Assembly (NCBI GenBank): GCA_020631735.1
Contig: CM036225.1
Coordinates: 66,080,662 to 66,144,661 of the forward strand
Origin: Saccharum officinarum
Lineage: Eukaryota > Streptophyta > Magnoliopsida > Poales > Poaceae
DNA length: 64,000 nt
Reading direction: 5' to 3'
Part shown: positions 1 through 8,806 of the stretch, piece by piece
Layout: each line of letters begins with the position of its first letter
How positions within the stretch are numbered: position 1 is the stretch's first letter
The notes under the pieces: model-generated
Databases searched by the model: none
Seen by the model: only the letters and a program-made list of their open reading frames with translations
What the model was told of the DNA's origin: nothing
Made by a program: the position numbers and the translations under genes

Positions 1-22
1 TGCTCGTGTCCTCCATTCGTCC

Positions 23-1462
23 ATGCCTCAATACACCTCCACGTTGGTTGCGGAACAAGGTTCGGTGGAGGTCGGTCATCACGACAAGGCGAAGACACGC
101 GAGCACGTGAGGGACCTCATCCATGGCGGATCCCTTGGATTCGGAGACTCCACCAGCGGCGGTGCCTTGGACAGGTGGCTCTTGGAGTTGCAGGTCAGCT
201 GGGTTCTCCACCTCGCTCAGCTGGACGCGTCTGCGGGGAGGGCCTTCGTCTCGCAACGACTCCAGCACACTGCACGCAGCTGGGTCATAGCTCTGCACGT
301 CATCAGCAGAGCCATCGTTAGCTTCACTGGATGGTGCCATAGCCAGGAGGAGGAGGAGGAAGAAGATACTCTACAGACGACCTGGCCACCTGCGTCGGAG
401 CTGGTAGGATTTTTCGTAGCAACCTTCTCGCAGATTCTCCCTTTTGTTGATGCCGTTATTGCATTGAAAATCATTGATCCTAGTAGCAGCGACGACAACC
501 ATCAGATTGTTCCTGGAAATGGGGGTGGAGTGGCATCATCTCACAAGTTCCAAGCACTAATAGACGTGCGAGATGCTCTCGCCGCTACCATAGAGCATGT
601 CCAGCTCTGGGATTCGTGGCTCTGTTCCTCAATCCAACTGTGCGCAGCAGAAACTACTACGGCAAGCGGCGAGATGAGTAGCCTCTTGCTAGCAAAATTG
701 GACAGGTTGGATGAGGCCATATGGGACACAAGACACTACATCAGAACTCAGTTCATGTCCTTGACGCGCGATGACCATGACCCTACTACAGCTTCAGGAC
801 TGGACCTATCTCCAGGCATTCACAAGGCCACTAAGTCGGCGCTAAGCTTTATCATTGTGCTGACGACCAGCTACAATGGATCTGCAGTGGATCCTCCTAC
901 TGTTCATGAAGTAGCAGCATCACTCTGCAGTGTTCGTAGTAAGGGCACCCCAGCAGCAACAAGCGATGAGAATACCAACCTGATCGTGCTGATGATCCGT
1001 TCCCTCGAAGAAAAGCTCACGAGAATGTCACAGTCATTCCCGAATCAGAGCCTTAGGTTCCTATTCTTGATTAACAACTTCTACTTCGTCTGGCATCAAC
1101 TTCGCACAGATCGGCGGTTTTTCCCCATGCTGTATGCCTTGACTCATAAGATCGATGGCTACATAAACAATTATATGCATGTATCCTGGACACCAGTGTT
1201 GAAGCCCTTGCAGGATCAGACACCTCGTTGCTTCACCAGATACTCAGCACAACAGAAGTTTGAGACAAAATTTGAGAAGACCTACATCACGCAAAAGATG
1301 TGGAAGGTTCCAGACCCAGAGCTGAGGGAAGAGCTGCGGGCAGCCATCATCAAGAAAGTCATTCCATCCTTCGCAAAATTCTTGGAGGATAATGTCGTTA
1401 GTGCCTCAAGAGTCACTCCCAAGGAACTGGAAGAGATGTTGGACGAGCTATTTGAAGGATGA
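23..1462 (+). CDS. EXO70: EXO70-family exocyst subunit (5' end possibly incomplete)
   Basis: The 479-residue product matches the C-terminal helical-bundle domain of plant EXO70 proteins, the exocyst subunit that binds membrane phosphoinositides and helps tether secretory vesicles at the plasma membrane. Seen: a conserved N-terminal block with SWVLHLAQLD near residue 60; RFLFLINNFYFVWHQL starting near residue 345; SWTPVLKPL near 390; and QKMWKVPDPELREELR near 425-440, the usual Exo70 end-domain pattern. The last residues, LEEMLDELFEG, are shared with the copy at 8.8-10.6 kb. Plant EXO70s are usually 550-700 residues, so this one is short. The frame is open from this ATG back to base 2, so the true start may lie outside the window; I chose the first ATG available. 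There are no introns, as is common in grass EXO70F/FX members, but the subfamily is inference. The overlapping minus-strand frames are shadows. Confidence 0.88.
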   Translation: MPQYTSTLVAEQGSVEVGHHDKAKTREHVRDLIHGGSLGFGDSTSGGALDRWLLELQVSWVLHLAQLDASAGRAFVSQRLQHTARSWVIALHVISRAIVSFTGWCHSQEEEEEEDTLQTTWPPASELVGFFVATFSQILPFVDAVIALKIIDPSSSDDNHQIVPGNGGGVASSHKFQALIDVRDALAATIEHVQLWDSWLCSSIQLCAAETTTASGEMSSLLLAKLDRLDEAIWDTRHYIRTQFMSLTRDDHDPTTASGLDLSPGIHKATKSALSFIIVLTTSYNGSAVDPPTVHEVAASLCSVRSKGTPAATSDENTNLIVLMIRSLEEKLTRMSQSFPNQSLRFLFLINNFYFVWHQLRTDRRFFPMLYALTHKIDGYINNYMHVSWTPVLKPLQDQTPRCFTRYSAQQKFETKFEKTYITQKMWKVPDPELREELRAAIIKKVIPSFAKFLEDNVVSASRVTPKELEEMLDELFEG

Positions 1463-2480
1463 ACTAGTGCACCAAACCATACAAGTTATCAGAAGTTTAT
1501 TTAGTTATTAGTTTTTCTTCCATACATATATGTATTCAATGTTTTCATTGTAAAAACAGCCCACAAATAATGTCGGATCGTGAGTTAGTACAAATACTAA
1601 AGTACCGATGCACGGGCGGCCGGTAAAGATTTCTAACAGACCATCCATCGCCATTTTTTTTGGTTTTATCAACCGCCTATGCGCTGGTATTTATATTTTG
1701 GTTTTATCAACCGTCTATGAACCGTGTTGCAGTCCTACGGACCAGTGATTTTGGCCTGGGAATGGGAGGGAGCAGCTGAAACCTGCACGAGGAGAGCAAG
1801 GAGGGTGTTTTTTTTTCTTTTTGTGTATACTGATGCTTCTTTTTTATGAAACCTGAATCTGAAACTATTTTTCATTATCTAAAAAAAGAAACAGATAACA
1901 CAGCCAAAACAAAGAAGAAATACACGTTGGCTTGACATGTTAATCTGGGCTAAATTTAGTGTATGTTGTACTTGGGCCCTTGGCCCATGCCAGGCCCTGA
2001 CCTCCTCTAAACAACACACTCAAATCGTTTGCCCAAAGATTGTGGGCCGGTCAATCTCACAATCCCCATCAACGTCGTGCCCAAGCCCCAAGAGGCACTG
2101 TATCTCCGTCTCCCTATCGTCGAGACCACATCGGCGACTGCTTCCTCTCCCAGTCTGCCTTCTCAACAACTTTCAGAGCTTTGTTCCCAACTTGAGCATT
2201 CTCTTCTCAGCGAATTCCTCAGCTTATTTCTTAATGTGCTCTATATGCTTGTGGTCGTGTAAGAGATTAGTTTTATTGCAAATTTTGCCTTGAAACAGAA
2301 GCCTCGTCTTGCTGCTACTAGGTGCCAAGGTTGATTACTGATTAGAACCTGTAATCTTCCTGTTCACAACTTCAAACTTGATCTACCACTCTGGCACGTT
2401 CTTGGTCTTGAGTACTTCTGAAACTAGTTTATTCGGCACTACTCTGCTTCAACCCTGCTGATTGGCGAGACAGTGCAAAT
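1463..2480. other. EXO70 3' flank and AT-rich spacer
   Basis: The first ~150 bases are a probable 3' untranslated region, with AT-rich stretches around 1495-1570 but no decisive poly(A) signal. Two copies of TTTTGGTTTTATCAACCG lie near 1660 and 1700, a short direct repeat. The open frame at 1937-2293 has no recognisable domain and another frame overlaps it. I see no gene here. Confidence 0.5.
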
Positions 2481-2970
2481 ATACAGGCCTAAATGTTTGG
2501 TTACGAATTTAATTTTAGCAGTACTCGTTGCTTGCTTATTATACTTGCAGTGAATCATTTAGGGAGATACTGGCCACATTTGCATTGATAATTGCCTACT
2601 TTGTCTCGTGGTCAGATTGACCCCTCTGCTGTGGAGGTTACATATTCAATCTATAGTATATATACTGACACCTGATGATGGTACAAACATAATTAAAAAA
2701 AAATCCAAGCAACAACATTTTATTCCAGTGCATGATCTAGGGAGATACTAGTTGAAGTCCTTGTTTGCATAGATAAATCCCTACTTTGGCCGAACAGTGG
2801 AAATTTGCATGTGTGAATGTGTTTGGTTAGCAATTTAATGTTAGCAGTAATCGTTGAATCCCTATGCTTCAAGTCCATCATTCATGGAGATACTAGTTCA
2901 AGTTCTTGTTTGCATATACAGATCCCTACTTCATCTCATTGTCAGATTGACCCCTGTGTTGTAGAGGCTA
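2480..2970. repeat. Diverged direct repeats (about 150-bp units)
   Basis: Three partial diverged copies of one segment lie in direct orientation. Shared blocks include TTTGGTTA..AATTTAATnTTAGCAGTA followed by TCGTTG (near 2500 and 2820), GGGAGATACT or GGAGATACTAGTT (near 2565, 2740 and 2887), and TCAGATTGACCCCT (2615 and 2943). No coding potential is visible. It is probably an old tandem or dispersed repeat. Confidence 0.6.
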
Positions 2971-2989
2971 CAAATTCATGCGCCTGTCG

Positions 2990-3276
2990 AACCTGTCGAA
3001 GACGCAGGAGTCACCGAGTATGAGTTTGACTCCATCCTCGTTCCAGGCCTCTAGAGGGACATGCTCCATGACGACTATGACATGGTACCACCAGGTCTGC
3101 TCTGCCCCGCCCCCAGCCGAGACCCATGGCCGGATGGGGAAGATGGAACCGCCGATCTCAATGTATCCCTTTCAGAGGCCTCTGTCCCTGTCCGGCGGGG
3201 ACCCAAACTCAGCCACAAACTAAAAATAGACTTAACCCACGTTAAATTCAACAAGTACGAGAGTGACATGTGCTGA
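2990..3276 (+). pseudogene. Possible gene fragment of unknown origin
   Basis: One frame reads as coding-like protein interrupted by a TAG at 3052-3054. Upstream of the stop it contains GVTEYEFDSILVPGL and downstream DMLHDDYDMVPPGLLCPAPS. The acidic, non-repetitive composition differs from the flanking DNA. I do not recognise the family. It could be the 3' part of a host-gene exon captured by a transposon. Sequence to about 3900 is GC-rich with several overlapping Ala/Pro/Arg-rich frames on both strands that I do not consider genes. Confidence 0.3.
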
Positions 3277-4058
3277 TCGCTGTGTGTTGGGCTGTTGGTT
3301 GGGATGAGGTTCGTTCACTCTGGGTATGCATGTACGTGGTGGGTGCGGCCTGGTTGGCCACGCTCTTTACCGTGTGGACAACGCCAAGGACCTGTTGAGT
3401 TTTTGGCCGGAAATCTTCAGGTCCGAACGGCGCCTGCCACCACTGCAATGTGAGCTGCAATGTCTTCGGACAGGCCCAAATGGGCCCATCAGCATCCTCG
3501 ATGCCCACACTACCGCCCGTGTCGGCGTCGGCGTCCGCATCTCCGGCGACCACTCCAGCGCCCGCCCGGCTCTCTGCCTCCCTTGTCTCCATCTCTAACA
3601 CCCACGCCCCCAACGCCGCCTGCGCCTCCGACGGGCTTAGAAGAGATTTTGGGGGAGGTAGGCCGGGCAGACGGTGGGGATGGCGACCGGGCGATTAGGG
3701 CCCTGGCGGCGATGGAGGCGACCGGGTCAGGGCGGGGCGGGGGCGTCGCGGCGGTACTCGCTGGCGAGCATGGCCATGGCGGCGGCGAGAGTGTGAGGCG
3801 GGGAGAGGAAGAAGAAGGTCGCCGGCGGGGCAGTGGGGCGGCGCGTACGAGACATGGGAGACAGGGGACCAAAGGAATACTACGAATCTGACCGATGAAC
3901 ATTAAATCTAGTTGAACCACTCGTGTAGGGAGATTAGTTGAACGTTCTCACACCTGCAACTTCACGACAAGTAGATTGAGACAAAAAACAAGAACAAAAT
4001 TGCAAGCTCAAGAATACAAGGACATAAGATTTATTCCAAGGTTTGATCACCCCACAAA

Positions 4059-4196
4059 GGCCTTGTCTGGATGTGCATGTATTTGTCTCAATCCATGTGT
4101 GTTGAAGTGGATTGGAGTGAAATTAAATTAAATTTAATTCCATTCCACTCCAGCATATGTGGATTGAAGTAGATACACGTGCATCCAAACAAAGCC
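4059..4196. mobile_element. Tourist-like MITE
   Basis: A 138-bp element. Its left end GGCCTTGTCTGGATG is repeated inverted at the right end (CATCCAAACAAAGCC), flanked by AAA on both sides. Short length, no ORF and a GGCCTTGTTTGG-type terminus are typical of PIF/Harbinger-derived MITEs in grasses. Confidence 0.7.
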
Positions 4197-4428
4197 AAAA
4201 GGAGTACTTACGTCCTGGTTGAGGAGACCACAAAGGTCCTTGAGTCTTTTTCAACTCCTCTTGTCAAGAACCATAAAGATCAACTTAGCAAATCCACTAA
4301 AATCAAATTAGTTAATACAAACTTCTCGGAGCACCCTCACAAGAGAGAGGCGGGTGCTTTAACGGGCAACACAGGGTTAGGATTCAAGATTCAAAAGTAA
4401 TAAATTGAAAACAAATCACTAGCTAATA

Positions 4429-4682
4429 CTCCTTCCGTCTACAAAAGAATGCAACTATGCAATCCGTGCCGGTCAAGTTTGCTTAAGTTTGACCAAGCTT
4501 ATAGTAAATATTATTAGCATTTATGTCTCTAAATAAATTTATTACGAAAATATATTTTGTAACCAATCTAATGATACTAATTTTGTATTACAAATATTAG
4601 TACTTTTTTATATAACTTTGGTCAAAGCAAAAATCATTTGACTTATCAAAAAACGAGAATTGCATTCTTTTGTGGAAGGGAG
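4429..4682. mobile_element. Stowaway MITE
   Basis: About 254 bp, flanked by TA. Left terminus CTCCTTCCGTCTACAAAAG and right terminus TTTTGTGGAAGGGAG are inverted copies, as in Tc1/mariner-derived Stowaway elements. The interior is AT-rich without an ORF. Confidence 0.85.
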
Positions 4683-5196
4683 TACCACAAAGTGCTTAAA
4701 GGATGAAAATCTTGCTTGCGGAGTCACATTTGCTTTTCTCACTTAATCTCGCTAACTCAAATCTCAATCTAAGCTCAAAGTGAGTTGAGATAGACAGAAG
4801 CAATTAATATCTTTGGCTCATGGGTGGTTGCAAGAGTTCCGAAGAGACAGATGGGGTGAAAATAAAGAGATGACTAATATAATCAAACAAATAAAGAAAA
4901 TTATTTACATTCTTTAAATCCAAATGTTATATGATGGAAAGAAAAATGGTACCTACTACGCTATTTGCACAAACTTCCTTCTAAGTTTCAACTTACAAAA
5001 AAGGTTCAGCTAATCTAATGATACTTGTAATCTCCTCACTACAAGTAATCGCCCTAGTCACTATACAATACTCCATCTCAAAATAAATCATTTTCTAGAA
5101 TCAGCTTAAGTCAAACTATCTTAAGTTTGACAAACTTTACAACAAAAGGCAACAACATCCATAACATCAGATTAAGTACATTATGAAAATATACTT

Positions 5197-5922
5197 TGTT
5201 GGGAAAGCCCCCCCTCGAAGGCCCCGGGCAACCTAACCTACTTCACTTGTGTGACTGTTTTTAGCTAGAGCTAGAGGGCAGATAGCAAGCCTCGCCCAAA
5301 GGCCCCGAAGTCTCTGTGAAGGCTGATGAAGGCTCCCAGGAACCCCGAATGGCAGGTTTCACCTGAAGGTCCCACAGGATCTGCTCAAAGGTTAGGGAAT
5401 TTGGTTGGAGGTCCTGCAACAATGGCCTTGGGCAGAGTCTACATAAGGTCGAGGCTCCGAACGAGAGCGAATAAGGTCCGTGTACAAATTGCTCATTATG
5501 GCCAATGAAGGCCCATTACTATAAAGGCAGGATAAATCCCATTGTACTATGACTGTAAATGTTAGAGAGTCCAGGAATATTCTGTAGCAGGCAAATGATA
5601 CTCTTAGACCCTGTTTGGTTTGGTTTTATTAAAGTTTAACTCCCATCACATCAATGTTTCCTCAAATGCATGGAGTACTAAATGTAGACTAATTGCATGC
5701 ATGTCGGTACAGATTAGGAGTAATTTACGAGACAAATCTATTAAGCCTAATTAGTCCAAGATTGAAAACTTTTTGTCAAATAAGACGAAAGTGCTACAGT
5801 GTTTGTTAAACTTTAACTCCTCAAACCAAACACTCCCTTAGGATCGGTAAAAGGCTCTACCTTTTGTAAAACGGATTGGGAACCTCGATCCAATATAAAG
5901 CCTCGGTCTCACCGTTACAACA
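5197..5922. mobile_element. Solo LTR with TACTT target duplication
   Basis: A 726-bp segment beginning TGTTGGG and ending TTACAACA. It has the TG...CA ends and TGTTG/CAACA short inverted repeats of an LTR, and it is flanked by perfect 5-bp direct repeats TACTT (5192-5196 and 5923-5927). No internal retroelement region or second LTR is present, so it is a solo LTR left by LTR-LTR recombination. Without the MITE nested inside, the LTR was about 0.49 kb. The superfamily is not determined. Confidence 0.8.
5607..5837. mobile_element. Tourist MITE nested in the solo LTR
   Basis: 231 bp with inverted ends GACCCTGTTTGGTTTG and CAAACCAAACACTCCC, flanked by TTA at 5604-5606 and 5838-5840. It has typical Tourist (PIF/Harbinger) length, terminus and target duplication. 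Confidence 0.8.
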
Positions 5923-6419
5923 TACTTCATAATGTATCTAGCGATACTAATTTGGTGGTGCTATTTTCTATTAATTTAATTAAATTTAAAATAATTTAAC
6001 TTAGGACAACTTTACAAATTGATTTTTGTTGAGATGAAGTGAGTGCCTCGTTAATACAGAGTATCTCCTTTATAGGCGTAGCTGTTCCGGTATACAATAC
6101 CGGAGCGACTAGCATCCAGACGTCCGACGCGAGGATTTTATTCCCGCCTTGCACACGCACCATCCTGTCATAGCGCCCAGGCGTCCACACGACTCGCCTC
6201 GCACGCGCAGCGTGCCCTGTCCGCCTCAATTCGAGGCCGTTCGCCCCGTCGCACACACGCACCCCCCGTCACGCCCGACCGGCTGCCCCCAGTGTGCCCC
6301 GTCCGCAGGACACCGACGCACCGCGCGCCCCATCCACCGACCCCCCACTTGTCGTGCCCCCATCGTTACCCAGCGTCCGTGCCATGCCACCATCACTCCC
6401 CGCGCCCCTTCACTCTCTG

Positions 6420-6785
6420 AACAACATAAAACACGTGAATGCAGCATCCATATGAAATGGATGAAACATTTAGAACATACACTTGCAACATATGTGTGAA
6501 ACATATGCAACATCAGATAAAAACACTTGTAACTTGTAATATGAAAACACTTACTGCAACATAAGACTGAAACAGTTGAAACATATTTGTTGCAACATAT
6601 GTGTAAAACATATGCAACATCTAGATCCGAACGCTTGCAACGTGCGTCTGGAACAGATGAAACATTTTGAACAACACCTCTGAAACACTTGCAACATGTA
6701 CAACATCCCCGATCCACTTTTGCAACATACCTCTGAAAACATCCGAAACACTGAAACATACACTTACAACATGCACTTTCATCGC
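6420..6785. repeat. Degenerate GCAACAT/GAAACAT short-repeat array
   Basis: More than twenty diverged copies of a 10-14-bp unit built on GCAACAT and GAAACAT, with variants such as GCAACATATGTGTGAAACAT. The flank at 6150-6420 and 6800-7090 is GC-rich. Such arrays resemble subterminal repeats of DNA transposons, but I found no terminal inverted repeats to define an element. The cysteine-rich minus-strand frame across it is a by-product of the repeated TGT/TGC. Confidence 0.55.
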
Positions 6786-7364
6786 AATATCTCCTTGTTG
6801 AGGTCATGCGTCACAGCGGCCACGACCTTCTGGTGGGGAATGATGGCTGTAGTGACACCCCAGCAACACCCCATTGCGCGTGGGGGACGGGGCACGACGC
6901 GTAGCAGCGGGGGTGCTGTGCGCAGTGAGGTGGAGCGGCCGCGGCGGGGGATGGAGCATGGCGTGGCGTGGGATGGAAGTGCGGCGCTGGACGGGGGAGC
7001 CGCGTGGTGCGAGATGGGTGCACGATAGGGAAAACGGCAGTAGCCGAGCAGCGAGCGCACGCGCAGCCGCACTTAATGGGCGAGCACGGGAGTGAGAGAT
7101 ATTTTGAGAGGGGAAAATTGTTTCTGTAGTATTAAAAGGTTGCGATCTCCGTAAAATACCACTGCAAGATTTCGCCCTGTAAAATATCACTGAAAGTTGC
7201 CACCGTGAACTGAAACTACCGTTCCATCAGGTTTTTGCCGCTGAGCTGTTAATTGAGACCAAAATACCCCGCAATCCAGCAGGAACATGAAGTTGTGAAT
7301 GCATGATCCAGATGCGCACTGCAGGAGTCATGACCGACGCATCATGTAGTCGAGGAGGAGCCGT

Positions 7365-7620
7365 GGCGCGTGTGGAGCAGCCCGCGGTGGTCGGCAGAGG
7401 TGGCGCGCCTGTGCGTGGGGAGCAGCCCGCGGCGGCCGATGGAGGCGGCGCGGCCTGCGCGTGGGGAGCGGTCCGCGGCCGTAGACGGAGGCAGCGCGTG
7501 GGGAGCGGCCCGCGGCAGCCGACTAAGGCGGCATGGCCTGCGGCGCCCGACTGAGGCGACGCGGCCTGCGCTCGGGGAGCAGCCCGCAACGGCCGGCGGT
7601 GCAGCGCGGACTCCATAAGC
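7365..7620. repeat. GC-rich minisatellite inside the MULE
   Basis: Imperfect tandem units of roughly 45-60 bp built on GTGGGGAGC-GCCCGCGG and GGAGGCGGCGCGGCCTGCGC. Both strands are open across much of it, giving Ala/Arg/Pro-rich frames, because stop codons are rare in such composition. I do not annotate a protein. Confidence 0.6.
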
Positions 7621-7854
7621 AGAGCGGCCCGTGTCGACAGGCGGGGCAGCATGGCCTCCGCGCTAGGAGCGTTCCGCGGCGGCCAGTGTAGCTGGAGAGG
7701 CCTCCGCGTGGGGGGCGACCCAAGGCAGTCGACGGAGGCGGCGCTGGCGCATGGAGCTCGCACTGATTCCAGCGAAGGCGGCATGCAGGGCCGGCGCTCC
7801 CAGCAGCAGGCGGAACCTGGAATCGAGCGCAGACTCTCCCGTGCGTGTATCCTA

Positions 7855-8098
7855 GGGTGTGTTCACTTCGCGAAAAGTAGCTGAAAAGTTACTGTAGCAT
7901 CTTTCGTTGTTATTTGGCAAAATTTGTCCAATTATGGATTAACTAGGCTCAAAAGATTCGTCCCGACATTTACAGACAAACTATGCAATTAGTTATCTTT
8001 TTTACCTACGTTTAATGCTCCATACATGCGTCGAAAGATTTGATGTGATGTGTGTAAGAGGAAATATTTTGGGTTGGGAGGGGCAAGTGAACGAGGCC
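7855..8098 (+). mobile_element. Tourist MITE nested in the MULE
   Basis: 244 bp, starting GGGTGTGTTCAC and ending GTGAACGAGGCC (inverted), flanked by CTA at 7852-7854 and 8099-8101. A closely similar copy is at 13874-14116, and an inverted relative lies at about 8375-8606. Confidence 0.85.
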
Positions 8099-8374
8099 CT
8101 AGAATGAAAGACAGATAGGATATGCAAGGGCAAATAGGCCATTCATATTTGGATTTTGGGTCAAATTAACGTTTTTATAGTTTCAGTTAACGGTGCTAAT
8201 TTTAAATGGTATTTTACGGGGCAAAAATCTTTCTATGTTATTTTACGGTCGCAATCTTTCGATTCTATAACCAAATTTCCCTTTTGAGAGAGATATATGG
8301 GGAGACGCAAGCAAACGTGCCTGGCCGCGCTGGCAAAGAAAACGGCGCGCCCGCTTCTACCGTAAGCATAGCAT

Positions 8375-8606
8375 TTCCATGCAAACCCAAAATATTTTCT
8401 TTTCCACCCATCACATCGAATCTTTAGACAAATGCATGGAACGTTAAATGTAGGTAAAAAAAGATAACTAATTGCATAGTTTGTCTGTAAATGCCGAGAC
8501 GAATCTTTTAAGCCGAGTTAATCCATGGTTGGACAAATTTTACCAAATAACAACGAAAAATGCTACAATAACTTTTTCAGCCACTTTTCACCCACTGAAA
8601 TGACCC
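8375..8606 (-). mobile_element. Tourist MITE relative, inverted
   Basis: Reads as the reverse complement of the 7855-8098 and 13874-14116 elements across most of its length, sharing for example GTTAATCCATGGTTGGACAA and the AACTAATTGCATAGTTTGTC block. Its terminal bases are diverged and no clear target duplication was found. It lies directly upstream of the second EXO70 copy. Confidence 0.65.
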
Positions 8607-8806
8607 GCAATACCGTTCAGGTGAGGACGTGAGGTAGTCAGGTCTTGTCGGTGCCAAACTGCCATCAGTGTCAGTCAACACACAAACACACTCCAGTCCT
8701 CATCAACGCGTCGCTGTTTCAGAGACGCGCACTGGCGCGGGCCCCACCAGGTCAAAATCAAAAAAAAGTAACGCGTTGATGATGTTTCAGAGTACATGGC
8801 CCTCTA

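Larger units (their letters stand above)
5071..6039. mobile_element. Stowaway MITE split by a solo LTR
   Basis: The left half (5071-5196) starts CTCCATCTCAAAATAAATC after a TA. The right half (5923-6039) ends with the inverted counterpart TTGAGATGAAG. Stowaway-type sequence resumes exactly where the LTR insertion ends. The right-hand TA has mutated. Confidence 0.7.
7111..8281. mobile_element. Mutator-like element with long TIRs (Pack-MULE-like)
   Basis: A 1171-bp element. It is flanked by perfect 9-bp direct repeats TTTTGAGAG (7102-7110 and 8282-8290), the size Mutator elements generate. Its termini, starting GGGAAAATTG and ending CCAAATTTCCC, extend into inverted repeats of roughly 130-150 bp; both contain TAGTTTCAGTT-ACGGTG and ATTTTACGG-type blocks, in opposite orientation. 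The interior holds a GC-rich repeat cargo (7330-7800) and a nested Tourist MITE. There is no transposase frame, so it would need a transposase in trans. GC-rich cargo between long TIRs is the Pack-MULE pattern, but the cargo's parent gene is not identifiable by eye. Confidence 0.85.

Noticed and set aside
3460..3920. Overlapping 120-145-codon Pro/Ala/Arg-rich frames on both strands
   Set aside because: High GC suppresses stops on both strands. No domain, no start context and no splice support.
6226..6807. 193-codon cysteine-rich minus-strand frame resembling a small secreted protein
   Set aside because: The cysteines come from the complement of GCAACAT/GAAACAT short repeats (TGT/TGC), and the frame spans a repeat boundary.
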